64,000 nt of DNA from an uncultured Chitinophagaceae bacterium (GCA_936908745.1 CAKZFX010000011.1:248001-312000), one strand, 5' to 3'; counted from the first letter of the stretch, positions 8,287 to 17,306 are shown. Program-made: numbers and translations. Notes: a model not told the origin generated them from the sequence alone.

Positions 8287-9486
8287 ATGCTTTTCAAGAA
8301 TATCATAGGCCAACAGGAAATGAAACAACAACTCGCGGAGATGGTGGAACATAACCGCCTCAGCCACGCCTTGTTGTTTTTGGGAAAAGAAGGAAGCGGT
8401 GCTTTGTCACTGGCCTTGGCATTTGCCCAACTCGTTACTTGTGAAAAGGTGAATGGACGAGACGCAGCACCCAGCGGCCCCTCCTTATTTGGCGAAGCCG
8501 AACCTGTAACCGACAAACTTCCTTTAACGGATGCCTGTGGCGTTTGCGCTTCCTGTCAGAAAGCACAGGAGCTGATCCACCCCGATATTCATTTTTCCTA
8601 CCCTGTTGTTACAAAAAAGGCAGGCAGTCCGCCGATCAGTACCGATTATATCACCGAATGGAGAGAGTTTGTAAAAAATTATCCTTACGGCAATGCGTAT
8701 GACTGGTTGCAATTTATCGGTGCAGAAAATAAACAGGGAAATATTACGGCACATGAGTGTAATGATATTATCCGCAAACTAAACCTGAAGAGTTTTGAAA
8801 GCGAGTATAAAATACTTGTGATGTGGATGCCCGAATACCTGGGTAATGAAGGAAATAAATTACTCAAGCTGATCGAAGAACCGCCGCCAAACACTTTGTT
8901 CCTGCTGGTGGCCGAAAACGAATCACAGATCCTGCAAACCATCTTAAGCCGCTGCCAGTTGGTAAAAATACCGGCGCTGGAAAACGCCGACATTGAACAA
9001 GCGCTGATCAATCGCCACAAAACAGAACCAGCCACCGCCCGGCAGGTAGCCGGCGTAAGCGAGGGTAATTACCGCGAAGCCCTGCAATTGGTACAACATG
9101 CCGACGAGGATTGGCAAAGCCTGCTTCGCGACTGGCTGAATGCCATTTTGCGCACCGGGCCTGTGGCCCAAACCAAGTGGGTGGAGGAAGTGAGCCGGCT
9201 GGGCCGGGAAAAACAAAAGCAATTTCTGCGCTATTTTAATCATATTCTTCAGCAATCTATCCGCTACCGCATCATGGGCGACCGGATGCAACTTTCGCCG
9301 GCCGAGAAGGATTTTTGCGAAAAGCTGAACAAAAAGATCAGCGATATCTCCCAGCAGGAGGCATTAGTAGAAGAGCTGGACCGGGCTGCCTATTATATTG
9401 AGCGGAATGCCAACGCCAAAATCCTGTTTCATGCGCTGACGATAAAGGTATATCATATTATACAGGATAAGATTGTATTTCAATAA
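8287..9486 (+). CDS. holB: DNA polymerase III subunit delta'
   Basis: 399 residues from 8287 (MLFKNIIGQQEMKQQLAEMV). Delta' is part of the clamp loader that opens the beta clamp. The AAA+ fold is present with a degenerate P-loop (GKEGSGAL, about 33-40) as expected of delta', which does not hydrolyse ATP. Zinc-module cysteines are C52, C84, C87 and C90, with a ~30-residue insertion between the first and second. LKLIEEPPPNTLFLLVAE and ILSRCQ are the sensor-1 region and SRC motif of clamp-loader subunits. The C-terminal collar domain is helical. It follows the toxin-antitoxin pair but has its own promoter. Confidence 0.93.
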   Translation: MLFKNIIGQQEMKQQLAEMVEHNRLSHALLFLGKEGSGALSLALAFAQLVTCEKVNGRDAAPSGPSLFGEAEPVTDKLPLTDACGVCASCQKAQELIHPDIHFSYPVVTKKAGSPPISTDYITEWREFVKNYPYGNAYDWLQFIGAENKQGNITAHECNDIIRKLNLKSFESEYKILVMWMPEYLGNEGNKLLKLIEEPPPNTLFLLVAENESQILQTILSRCQLVKIPALENADIEQALINRHKTEPATARQVAGVSEGNYREALQLVQHADEDWQSLLRDWLNAILRTGPVAQTKWVEEVSRLGREKQKQFLRYFNHILQQSIRYRIMGDRMQLSPAEKDFCEKLNKKISDISQQEALVEELDRAAYYIERNANAKILFHALTIKVYHIIQDKIVFQ

Positions 9487-9610
9487 GTTACGATTTAACA
9501 CCCTGCTTACCCGGTTGGCAGGCTTTCGTCGTACCTTTATAGATTGAACCCGCTGATTTTACTTCACTTACAGCAACTTGCCAGGGCTACTATTGATCAC
9601 ATAAATTGTG

Positions 9611-9618
9611 TATTTTTG
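9611..9618 (+). promoter_or_regulatory. Exact -7 box before the structured region
   Basis: TATTTTTG matches TAnnTTTG exactly. It sits 7 nt before a long sequence that folds on itself and 263 nt before ricT, too far to be the ordinary ricT promoter. Confidence 0.5.
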
Positions 9619-9625
9619 ATGAATT

Positions 9626-9845
9626 GAGAAAGTGTGGTGAGTTTGGACCTGTGTGAATGCCCTGAATCGTGTGATGCTTTAGTTATGTCTTCAACATCTT
9701 CTACATATAGTATTGCTGCTTTTGAGAACTATGTTTTTTAAGTAGCTGTTAGAACACGCAGCGTAGAAAAGATGCGGTTCCGGTATGCACCGGAACAGGC
9801 GCAACAAAGCAAACAGCATCACTAAAGCCGGGCCTATCCTTTCTC
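9626..9845 (+). ncRNA. Candidate structured RNA of ~220 nt (6S-like outline, identity unknown)
   Basis: No ORF lies in 9487-9880. Closing helix GAGAAAG (9626-9632) pairs with CTTTCTC (9839-9845). Nested helices: GCCC (9659-9662) with GGGC (9830-9833) and GTGATGCT (9671-9678) with AGCATCAC (9815-9822). Inside are a perfect hairpin GTTCCGGT (9777-9784) / ACCGGAAC (9789-9796) and a weaker CTACATATAGT / ACTATGT...GTAG hairpin. An exact -7 box lies just upstream. Length and one long irregular rod with a closing stem recall 6S RNA, but I do not recognise conserved 6S, SRP, RNase P or tmRNA bases. It could instead be a ricT leader. Confidence 0.5.
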
Positions 9846-9880
9846 TTAAAAATTTTTAAATCTACTTTCATTTATAACTA

Positions 9881-11296
9881 ATGAGTTGCAGTAACTGCGG
9901 AACAGGATCAGGCAAACCAAGCGGCTGTAAAAGCAATGGCGGGTGCAGCACCGGCGGTTGTAACCGTATGAATACCCACGACTGGCTGCGCAATATGCCC
10001 GTAGCCGACCTGGATTCTGCCTGTAAAGTGGTGGAAATTTCTTTTAATAAAGGAACCCGTAAGGATTTTTTCCGCAACCCTACCCTGCAACCGTTGGAAA
10101 AAGGCGACCTGATAACCGTGGAAGGTGTGAGCGGTTTTGATGTGGGTGAAGTGTCGCTGACCGGTGAGATCGTACGCCTGCAAATGAAGAAAAGGAATGT
10201 GAAGGAAGACAACCCGGAAATGAAAAAAATCCTTCGCCCATCCAGCGACCGCGACCTTGACCTGATGAAACAGAACAAGGCCCGCGAACCAGAAGCGGTG
10301 ATCCGCAGCCGGGCGATTGCCAAACAGCTGAAACTGGACATGAAGATCAGCCAGGTGGAAATGCAGGCTGACGGACGCAAAGCAACTTTCTTTTATATAG
10401 CCGACGGACGTGTTGATTTTCGTGAGCTCATTAAAGTATATGCTTCCGAGTTTAAAGTAAAAGTGGAAATGCGCCAGATTGGTGCAAGACAGGAAGCAGG
10501 AAAAGTGGGCGGCATCGGCAGTTGTGGTCGTGAATTGTGTTGCAGCAGCTGGCTGACGGATTTTAAATCGGTAAATACAGCAGCAGCCCGTTACCAGAAT
10601 TTATCTATCAATCAAACAAAACTCAGCGGCCAGTGCGGACGATTGAAATGCTGTTTGAATTATGAACTCGATACCTACCTGGATGCATTGCAGCATTTCC
10701 CCGACAATTGCGACCAGATACAAGTAGCGAAAGGAAATGCATTCCTGATCAAAAAAGATATTTTCAAAAACCTGATGTGGTACACATTGCCTGACAGCAA
10801 TAAACAATACCCGCTGACGATAGAAAGGGTTATTAAAATAAAAACACTGAACAGGCAGGGCGTGGTGCCTGATGAACTGGAAGCGGTGGACGTGACTTCT
10901 AACAAACCAAAAGAAGTAGAACCGGAGTTTGTAGATGTGGTGGGCCAAATCAGCCTGCGTACATTGGAAAAAGCGGACAAGAAGAAAAGGCAACAACAGC
11001 ACCAGCAAAGACAGCAAGGTCAGCGTCCGCAACAACGCCAGCAAGGCGGTGGCGGACAGGGACAGCAAGGCCAACACCAACAGCGTCAGCAAGGACAGGG
11101 CGGACAGCAACAACGTCCGCAGCATAATCGTGGCCAGCAAGGCGGCGGTCAAGGCCAGCAACGACAACAAGGTCAACGTCCGCAACAACGCCAGCAAGGT
11201 GGTGGACAAAACCAGCAAGACCAGGGTGGTCAGCAGCAAAATAACTCTAACCGGAATAAGCCAAGACCGCCACAGGAGAATAAGGATAAGAATTGA
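9881..11296 (+). CDS. ricT: RicT/YaaT-type PSP1-domain protein with Gln/Gly-rich tail
   Basis: 471 residues. The PSP1 domain spans ~50-300 with the family motifs IGSCGRELCC (C215, C220, C221) and GQCGRLKCC (C252, C257, C258). An extra Cys-rich N-terminus has C3, C6, C16, C22 and C27. In Bacillus, RicT with RicA and RicF forms an Fe-S complex that controls RNase Y; no RicA/RicF partner is visible here. Residues ~365-471 are a low-complexity Q/G/R tail of imperfect repeats (QQRQQGQRP, GGQGQQ), typical of RNA-associated disordered tails. Near-match box TACTTTCA at 9863. It ends in a shared terminator. Confidence 0.9.
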   Translation: MSCSNCGTGSGKPSGCKSNGGCSTGGCNRMNTHDWLRNMPVADLDSACKVVEISFNKGTRKDFFRNPTLQPLEKGDLITVEGVSGFDVGEVSLTGEIVRLQMKKRNVKEDNPEMKKILRPSSDRDLDLMKQNKAREPEAVIRSRAIAKQLKLDMKISQVEMQADGRKATFFYIADGRVDFRELIKVYASEFKVKVEMRQIGARQEAGKVGGIGSCGRELCCSSWLTDFKSVNTAAARYQNLSINQTKLSGQCGRLKCCLNYELDTYLDALQHFPDNCDQIQVAKGNAFLIKKDIFKNLMWYTLPDSNKQYPLTIERVIKIKTLNRQGVVPDELEAVDVTSNKPKEVEPEFVDVVGQISLRTLEKADKKKRQQQHQQRQQGQRPQQRQQGGGGQGQQGQHQQRQQGQGGQQQRPQHNRGQQGGGQGQQRQQGQRPQQRQQGGGQNQQDQGGQQQNNSNRNKPRPPQENKDKN

Positions 11297-11310
11297 AAGA
11301 AATAAAAAGA

Positions 11311-11340
11311 AAAGGCTTGTATACTACAAGCCTTTTCTTT
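11311..11340. terminator. Bidirectional terminator between ricT and the next gene
   Basis: AAAGGCTTGTA (11311-11321), loop TAC, TACAAGCCTTT (11325-11335), with T-rich sequence on the right and A-rich on the left, so it can serve both converging genes. Confidence 0.9.
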
Positions 11341-12108
11341 TTAATAGTATTCGTATTCAAAAACATACACTATTTCAGCAGACCTTCCATCTTCGGGGCT
11401 TACGCTGGTGGATGTTTTCTTTGTTACTAATCCTTTGTCATTGTATTCAAATACCGAAGTGGTGGTGGGAATACCAGCATCCGGTGCACCGGTCCACACT
11501 TCTTTGCTTAGTTTTCCTTTTGCATCATAAGTATACGTAACGGTCATTTTTTCTCCATCAGTATCCCGTTGTTGTTTTATTAATTGCCCTTTGGCATTAT
11601 AGGTATTTCTATGGTTGATTTTGATGCCATGGTTATAACCATCGGAAGTAATGGAAAGCAGTTTTCCTTTTGTATCATATTTATACGTGATCGTATTCCC
11701 ATCGGGTGATTGCGATTTGAGCACATCACCTTTTTTATTATACCATTCATAGCTTTTCATCTGGTAGTCGCCATCGGTAAATGTTTCTTTGTAACTGCCA
11801 TCGGGTTTGTATTCATAGGTATACACATCATCTTTCTTTCCGGCACTGTTGCCCATCTTCAATAATCGTTTTTCAACCAGCTTTCCATTCTTAAATGTGT
11901 TTTTTATCTCCACTGACTCTTCAAACCAGCTTTGTAAACTATCGTAGCCGTTGCGGTCATAGTACCAGTAGCTTTCGGCGGTGCCGCTTTCATCTATTCT
12001 TTTCTCCACCGCCTTTTTGATTTTGAATTTTTTAATGTCTGCCGCCGTGGGTTGGGCTGCAGCAATAACAGAAGCGGTCAATAAGAAAAAAAGGAAAAGG
12101 TATTTCAT
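11341..12108 (-). CDS. Exported protein with YD/RHS-like repeats
   Basis: 255 residues with a signal peptide (MKYLFLFFLLTASVIAAAQ). The body is built of ~20-residue beta-strand units with YD-repeat character (YTYEYKPDGSYKETF, ITYKYDTKGKLLSIT, VTYTYDAKGKLSKEV, VFEYNDKGLVTKK). Such units bind sugars or build RHS shells; here only a short run exists, with no toxin domain. A TATCTTTA -7 box lies at 12127-12134 on the minus strand. Probably a periplasmic or surface protein of unknown role. Confidence 0.75.
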   Translation of the reverse strand: MKYLFLFFLLTASVIAAAQPTAADIKKFKIKKAVEKRIDESGTAESYWYYDRNGYDSLQSWFEESVEIKNTFKNGKLVEKRLLKMGNSAGKKDDVYTYEYKPDGSYKETFTDGDYQMKSYEWYNKKGDVLKSQSPDGNTITYKYDTKGKLLSITSDGYNHGIKINHRNTYNAKGQLIKQQRDTDGEKMTVTYTYDAKGKLSKEVWTGAPDAGIPTTTSVFEYNDKGLVTKKTSTSVSPEDGRSAEIVYVFEYEYY

Positions 12109-12244
12109 ATAAAATGATTAGTTCACTAAAGATAGAAACCGGGAACGGCATTTCAGCTACCCTGCGGCGGGTAATCTGGTTTCCAGTTATTAAAAATCAT
12201 GCGGCGGCTGCCTGATAAATGTAATAATACCCGGCTGCAAAAGA

Positions 12245-15142
12245 TTAGAGTGCTTTGTAGATCGCATCCTGGATCTTACCTCTTACCTGCAAAGAAGAAA
12301 GCTTAGAGTTGTCTCTTGTAGGATAAACACGGTTGGATAGAAAAATATAAACTAAATCAGCCTTCGGATCCACCCACACACATGTGCCGGTAAAGCCGGT
12401 ATGACCGTATGTTTCAAGTGAAGCCAATGCAGATGGATAAGGTTCTTTTCTTGTCGCATTATCTTTTTCTGGCTTATCAAAACCATAACCCCGGCGGCTG
12501 ATATCGCTATGATAGCCTGTGAAGAGTTTGATCGTTTCCGGTTTCAAATAATGCTCGCCGTTTAGTTCGCCCCCGTTCAATAACATCTGGTAAAGCATTG
12601 CAAGATCATATGCGTTGGAAAATAAACCCGCATGTCCTGCCACGCCGCCAAACATGGAAGCGCCTTCGTCATGCACATCCCCTTGAGTCGTTTGCCTGCG
12701 AAAATGTTTTTCCGTCTCCGTTGGCACGATCGCACTTTTAGGAAAACGGTTCAGTGGTTTAAAACCTGTTGTGGCCATTCCCATTTTGCTGTAAAAGGTT
12801 TTCATCACATAAGCGTCCAGCGACATGCCGGAAATTTCCTCAATTATTTTTCCCAAAAAAATAAAATCATTGTCGCTATATACATACTTATGTTGCGGCC
12901 CGAGTTTGCTTTTTACAATGCGGCTATATAGGGTGTCCGTCCAGTCATTGCGCAGGTAAATATTTTCCGCCACTCTTACGCCATAGCCTTTGGATGGTTT
13001 GGCTGCATACAAAGAACTGTTTGGCAAACCCGTATTGCTGTCAATCGTTTCTTTATAAAAAGCAATAAACGGAACGAGGCCGGCCTGGTGCAGTAAGATA
13101 TTATCAATACGCAAACCCGCTTTATCCGTTCCTCTTACCCAGGGCAGGTAATCGCCCAATGTTTTTTTGAGATCCAGTTTGCCTTCATCATAAAGTTTCA
13201 TAATGGAAACCGTGGTCGCTGAAATTTTTGTTACAGAGGCCAGGTCAAAAATGCTGTTCAGCGTCATAGGCGATTGCTGGTCATACGTAAAATTGCCAAA
13301 GGCTTTATGGTAAACAATTTCTCCTTTATGCGCTGCCAGCACTACGCAACCCGGGAAAGCCCGTTTAGTGATGGCATCGTTTACAATTGAATCCACCACA
13401 TCAAATTTTGCATTGGCGGAAACTGGTGATTTTAACTGCAATTCGGCGATACCTGCGCCTTGCTTATAGTTGCAAACCGCCACCGGCAATGTTCCCTGTG
13501 CTTTTATATTCCCCGCCAGCAGGTCAGCCGCCGCATTTTGATACGGCACATCATCCTGGTAAGCCGCCACCAATGACCACGCATCACAGAAATTAGCCGT
13601 TGCCAGCACATTACCAAAAACAACTGTAATCGTTTTTATAAAGTTCAGTTCTTTATACAAACGGATCGCTGCCGGTGAAATCGTATAGTTATTAGCCGGG
13701 CGATTGCTGAAATCATGCACACCTATTACAATCGCATCGTATTTACCATCTTTAGGAACGGCTTTCAGTATTTCATCTGCTTTTGCATCGTTGTCTTTAT
13801 ACGAAAACAGGTACACATCAGCACCGTATTCATCCTGCAATCGTTTACCAAACGGCGTCAGTTCTTTTGCACCAATACCCACATAAGCGATCTTTTGTCC
13901 TTTTTTCAACGGGATCGTTGCATAATCATTTCGTGATGCTTTGTTTTGCGCCAGCGATAAAACAGTGATCGCTTTTTCAGCTACCTGTTTGTTTATTGCA
14001 TCTGTTTTAGCATTGATATCATTCAGCAGGTTGGTGGTGCTGATCGGCCACCATTGATATAATCCAAGATCATATTTTGCCGCCAGCACTTTTTTTACTT
14101 TACTATTTAGCTCATCCCAGTTCAGCCGTTTGTCAGCGATTGCCTTTTTAACCGCGTCGATGGATTCTTTTACATTGGCCGGGAGACAAAGCATGTCATT
14201 GCCTGCCACCAATGCTTCCACGGAAATGGTGCCACCGGGGAAAAATTTGGTTACTCCTTTCATCTCCAGCGCATCCGTGAATGTCAGTCCATCATATCCC
14301 ATTTTTTTGCGCAGCAGATCCGTGACATTGTTTTTGGAAATGGACGTGGCCCTGTTGGCTGTATTGTCAATGGAAGGAATATAAAGGTGCGCAATCATCA
14401 CACTGCCCACACCGGCTTTGAACAAAGTGGCGAAGGGTGCTAATTCTGTTTCTGTTAATTGATCCAATGTTTTATTGATAACAGGCAGATCATAATGTGA
14501 ATCCACATCCACATCACCATGACCCGGGAAATGTTTGGCGCAAGCCATAATACCTGCATCCTGCATACCACCCATATAGGCAACGCCAAATTCTGCAACC
14601 TTACTTTTGTTTTCACCAAAAGAACGATAGCCGATAACAGGATTGTTGGGATTATTATTGATGTCAACTACGGGCGCATAGTTTACATGCACACCAATAC
14701 GTTTGCATTGCTCACCAACGGCCACACCCATGTTATAGATCAGTTTGGGATCATTGATAGCGCCCAGCGTTAATTGATACGGAAATTTGGTAACGCTATC
14801 CAACCGCATGCCGAGCCCCCATTCACCGTCAATCGTCACCATCAGCGGTGTTTTGGCGATGCTTTGGTAAAAGTTGGTGAGATTAGCCTGTCGCACAGGC
14901 CCACCCTGGAAAAAACAGAGAGCACCGACATTGTATTTTTTAATATCATCGGTTACTTTGGCAATATGGTCTGGGCCGAGGTTGGAATGCGCCCTTATCA
15001 CCATCAATTGGGCTATTTTTTCATCATCGGACAGGCTGTTGTAAACACTGTCCACCCATTTCTGTTTCAGCAAATTGCTTTTGTACTGAGCCCCTGCCGT
15101 TAACGATATTGAGACTGCAAGTAGCGCTAAAAATTTCTTCAT
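12245..15142 (-). CDS. GH3 beta-N-acetylglucosaminidase fused to serine hydrolase (beta-lactamase-like)
   Basis: 965 residues with signal peptide (1-18). Residues ~30-380 are a NagZ-type GH3 domain: KHFPGHGDV (203-211) with catalytic His216 in DSH, and nucleophile Asp290 in TFTDALEMKGV. Residues ~390-570 form the GH3 C-terminal domain. Residues ~590-965 are a class C beta-lactamase/esterase-fold domain with S636-V-T-K639, the Y755-S-D motif and HTG (YGHTGFTG). This fusion is recurrent in Bacteroidota and joins muropeptide deglycosylation with a peptide or ester hydrolase. It is periplasmic, unlike cytosolic NagZ. It is divergent from mutL and near another wall enzyme, dacB. Confidence 0.93.
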   Translation of the reverse strand: MKKFLALLAVSISLTAGAQYKSNLLKQKWVDSVYNSLSDDEKIAQLMVIRAHSNLGPDHIAKVTDDIKKYNVGALCFFQGGPVRQANLTNFYQSIAKTPLMVTIDGEWGLGMRLDSVTKFPYQLTLGAINDPKLIYNMGVAVGEQCKRIGVHVNYAPVVDINNNPNNPVIGYRSFGENKSKVAEFGVAYMGGMQDAGIMACAKHFPGHGDVDVDSHYDLPVINKTLDQLTETELAPFATLFKAGVGSVMIAHLYIPSIDNTANRATSISKNNVTDLLRKKMGYDGLTFTDALEMKGVTKFFPGGTISVEALVAGNDMLCLPANVKESIDAVKKAIADKRLNWDELNSKVKKVLAAKYDLGLYQWWPISTTNLLNDINAKTDAINKQVAEKAITVLSLAQNKASRNDYATIPLKKGQKIAYVGIGAKELTPFGKRLQDEYGADVYLFSYKDNDAKADEILKAVPKDGKYDAIVIGVHDFSNRPANNYTISPAAIRLYKELNFIKTITVVFGNVLATANFCDAWSLVAAYQDDVPYQNAAADLLAGNIKAQGTLPVAVCNYKQGAGIAELQLKSPVSANAKFDVVDSIVNDAITKRAFPGCVVLAAHKGEIVYHKAFGNFTYDQQSPMTLNSIFDLASVTKISATTVSIMKLYDEGKLDLKKTLGDYLPWVRGTDKAGLRIDNILLHQAGLVPFIAFYKETIDSNTGLPNSSLYAAKPSKGYGVRVAENIYLRNDWTDTLYSRIVKSKLGPQHKYVYSDNDFIFLGKIIEEISGMSLDAYVMKTFYSKMGMATTGFKPLNRFPKSAIVPTETEKHFRRQTTQGDVHDEGASMFGGVAGHAGLFSNAYDLAMLYQMLLNGGELNGEHYLKPETIKLFTGYHSDISRRGYGFDKPEKDNATRKEPYPSALASLETYGHTGFTGTCVWVDPKADLVYIFLSNRVYPTRDNSKLSSLQVRGKIQDAIYKAL

Positions 15143-15300
15143 CAGGCAATATTGTTAATAAATGCACAAGTTAAACAACCATTACGTTTGTAGGACGATA
15201 ATATTGTTGCAAAAAGCTGCAAATCCTAATTAAAATTATTGTGCAGAAACCTGTTAAAATGACCATTATTTAACGAATAAGTCATTAATCCCAGAATAGT

Positions 15301-15308
15301 TATTTTTG
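15301..15308 (+). promoter_or_regulatory. -7 box of mutL
   Basis: TATTTTTG, exact TAnnTTTG. The TTG at 15306, an apparent upstream start, lies inside this box, so translation should begin at the GTG at 15327. Confidence 0.65.
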
Positions 15309-15326
15309 CCCGCTAAAGCTGATTTT

Positions 15327-17228
15327 GTGCCTGACCGTATTGTTCTCTTACCTGATAATATTGCCAACCAGATAGCTGCCGGAGAAGTGATCCAGCGGCC
15401 AGCCAGCGCTGTAAAGGAATTGCTGGAAAATGCTGTGGATGCCGGAGCTACCGAAATAAAGCTGATCATTAATGATGCAGGCAAGGCGCTGTTGCAGGTA
15501 ATTGATAATGGCTCAGGCATGAGTGAAACGGATGCCCGTATGTGTTTTGAGCGACATGCCACTTCCAAGATCAAAAACATTGATGATCTTTTTCATATCA
15601 AAACGATGGGCTTCCGTGGCGAGGCATTGGCTTCGATTGCCGCAGTAGCACAGGTGGAGTTGAAAACCAAACGAGCTGAAGATACCGCGGGTACTTATAT
15701 CGAAGTGGAAAACAGCGTGGTCTTAAAACAGGAACCTGTTGCTGCACCCCAAGGCACCAGCATTGCGATGAAGAATCTTTTCTTCAATGTGCCTGCCCGA
15801 CGAAATTTCCTGAAAAGCAATGCGGCCGAAATGCGTCATATCGTGGATGAGTTTACACGAGTGGCCATGTCCTTTCCTGAAATCTTATTTACGCTTACCT
15901 CCAATGGCCAACAAGTTTTTCATCTGGAAGCCGGCAGTCTGAAACAGCGTATTATTCAACTGCTCGGCAATAATTACAATACGAAACTCGTAACGGTCAA
16001 GGAAGAGACCGATTACATGAATATTTATGGCTTTGTAGGCAAACCCGAAACGGCTAAGAAAACAAGAGGTGATCAGTATTTCTTTGTCAACAACCGTTTT
16101 ATCAAAAGCGCTTACCTCAATCATGCGGTGATGAATGCATTCCAGGAAATGATCCCTGCGGAAAATTTCCCAATGTATGTGTTGTTTATTGATCTTGACC
16201 CGGCTGTGGTGGATGTGAATGTGCACCCGACCAAACAAGAGATCAAGTTTGAAGACGAAAAGATCATTTATGCGTTTGTGCAGGCGGCCATCAAACATGC
16301 GCTGGCGCAATTCAGCGTAACACCTACACTGGATTTTGACCTCGACGCATCTATTCAGCAATTATCTTCTATTCAGCAACCTTTTACCGAAGAAAGAAAA
16401 TCATCAGCGTCTTCAGGCTCAATTTTCAAAGGATTTACACAAAAGAACCAGGCACATTTTATTGATAAGAATGCGAAGGGGGAGCTGAAACATTGGAGAG
16501 AGTTTTATGAGAGTCGGGAGTCTGGAGCCGGGAGTCAAGAGTCGGAAGTCAAGAGCCAGGAGTCGGTACAGCCTGATAATACTGATTTGCATTCATCAAC
16601 TGATCATTCACAATCAACGATTCATCAGTCTGAACTCACGACTCACGACTACAGACTACAGACTGATTACGACGTTTCGCAAGTATTAAATACTTATATC
16701 ACATTACCATCAAAGAATGGTTTCTTATTAATTCACCAACAGGCGGCGCATGAAAGAGTGATTTATGAACAACTGGCAAAAGCGACTAAAGACCAGCCCG
16801 TGCCCACGCAACGCAGCCTCTTTCCTTCCACATTGGAGTTAACAGCATCTGATGCTGTGTTGCTGGAAGAACTGATGGATGATTTGAAACAGTTGGGTTA
16901 TGAGATTGAGCCGTTTGGCAATAATTCATTTATTATTCAAGGCACACCTGCCGATATAGAACCCGGTGATGAAAAACATATCATTGATATGTTGCTGGAA
17001 CAGTACAAGCATTTCAATCCCGATGTAAAGTTTTCTAAAAGGGAAAAACTAATACGTTCATTGGCAAGACAACAGGCTATTAAATCTGGCACACGGTTGA
17101 CAGAACGTGAAATGCGCCAACTGGTGACTGATCTTTTTGCATGTGAACAACCCAATATTTCACCTGATGGCAATCCTGCTTATTTAGAATTCAGGCAGGA
17201 GCAACTGGAAAGAATGTTTGGAAAATGA
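15327..17228 (+). CDS. mutL: DNA mismatch repair protein MutL
   Basis: 633 residues from the GTG at 15327. The N-terminal GHKL ATPase has E31-LLEN35, DNGSGM (60-65) and GFRGEAL. A variable linker (about 345-455) is followed by the C-terminal dimerisation domain. The linker contains two heptamer-repeat arrays (about 396-414 and 437-448). The endonuclease motif DQHA(X)2E(X)4E reads HQQAAHERVIYE (470-481) and the Zn motif CPHGRP reads SPDGNP (612-617), so metal-binding residues of the MutL nuclease are lost. MutL couples MutS recognition to downstream repair. Transcribed from an exact -7 box and divergent from the GH3 fusion. Confidence 0.95.
   Translation: MPDRIVLLPDNIANQIAAGEVIQRPASAVKELLENAVDAGATEIKLIINDAGKALLQVIDNGSGMSETDARMCFERHATSKIKNIDDLFHIKTMGFRGEALASIAAVAQVELKTKRAEDTAGTYIEVENSVVLKQEPVAAPQGTSIAMKNLFFNVPARRNFLKSNAAEMRHIVDEFTRVAMSFPEILFTLTSNGQQVFHLEAGSLKQRIIQLLGNNYNTKLVTVKEETDYMNIYGFVGKPETAKKTRGDQYFFVNNRFIKSAYLNHAVMNAFQEMIPAENFPMYVLFIDLDPAVVDVNVHPTKQEIKFEDEKIIYAFVQAAIKHALAQFSVTPTLDFDLDASIQQLSSIQQPFTEERKSSASSGSIFKGFTQKNQAHFIDKNAKGELKHWREFYESRESGAGSQESEVKSQESVQPDNTDLHSSTDHSQSTIHQSELTTHDYRLQTDYDVSQVLNTYITLPSKNGFLLIHQQAAHERVIYEQLAKATKDQPVPTQRSLFPSTLELTASDAVLLEELMDDLKQLGYEIEPFGNNSFIIQGTPADIEPGDEKHIIDMLLEQYKHFNPDVKFSKREKLIRSLARQQAIKSGTRLTEREMRQLVTDLFACEQPNISPDGNPAYLEFRQEQLERMFGK
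16511..16566 (+). repeat. Eight tandem heptamers inside mutL
   Basis: Eight gap-free 7-nt units of the GAGTCRG type. As 7 is not a multiple of 3, three units encode a 7-residue period: ESRESGA, GSQESEV, KSQESVQ. Confidence 0.85.
16635..16669 (+). repeat. Second heptamer array inside mutL
   Basis: Five 7-nt units (two CTCACGA, two CTACAGA, one CTGATTA) in the coding linker. The stretch between the two arrays also has a loose 7-nt rhythm (ATTCATC, ATTCACA). Confidence 0.75.
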
Positions 17229-17229
17229 G

Positions 17230-17287
17230 AGAACCCTGCCTGCGGCAGGCAGGCACGATTGTTTGGACTATGAAAGGATTATGAGGA
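17230..17287 (+). repeat. Compound repeat with inserted mini-palindrome (second copy)
   Basis: AGAACC (17230-17235), CTGCCTGCGGCAGGCAGG plus C (17236-17254), ACGATTG (17255-17261), then a diverged tail ending GGATTATGAGGA. Same insertion point as at 7065. Confidence 0.8.
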
Positions 17288-17306
17288 ACTACCACCCTCC
17301 TGTCTT

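Noticed and set aside
9626..9845. Firm naming as 6S, SRP, RNase P or tmRNA
   Set aside because: None of the conserved bases I know for these RNAs is present; only the rod-like outline recalls 6S.
15306..15326. TTG start for mutL
   Set aside because: The TTG is part of an exact TAnnTTTG box, and the next GTG (15327) gives the normal MutL N-terminus.
16507..16689. 60-codon ORF in another frame of mutL
   Set aside because: Shadow of the heptamer arrays, which stay open in several frames.
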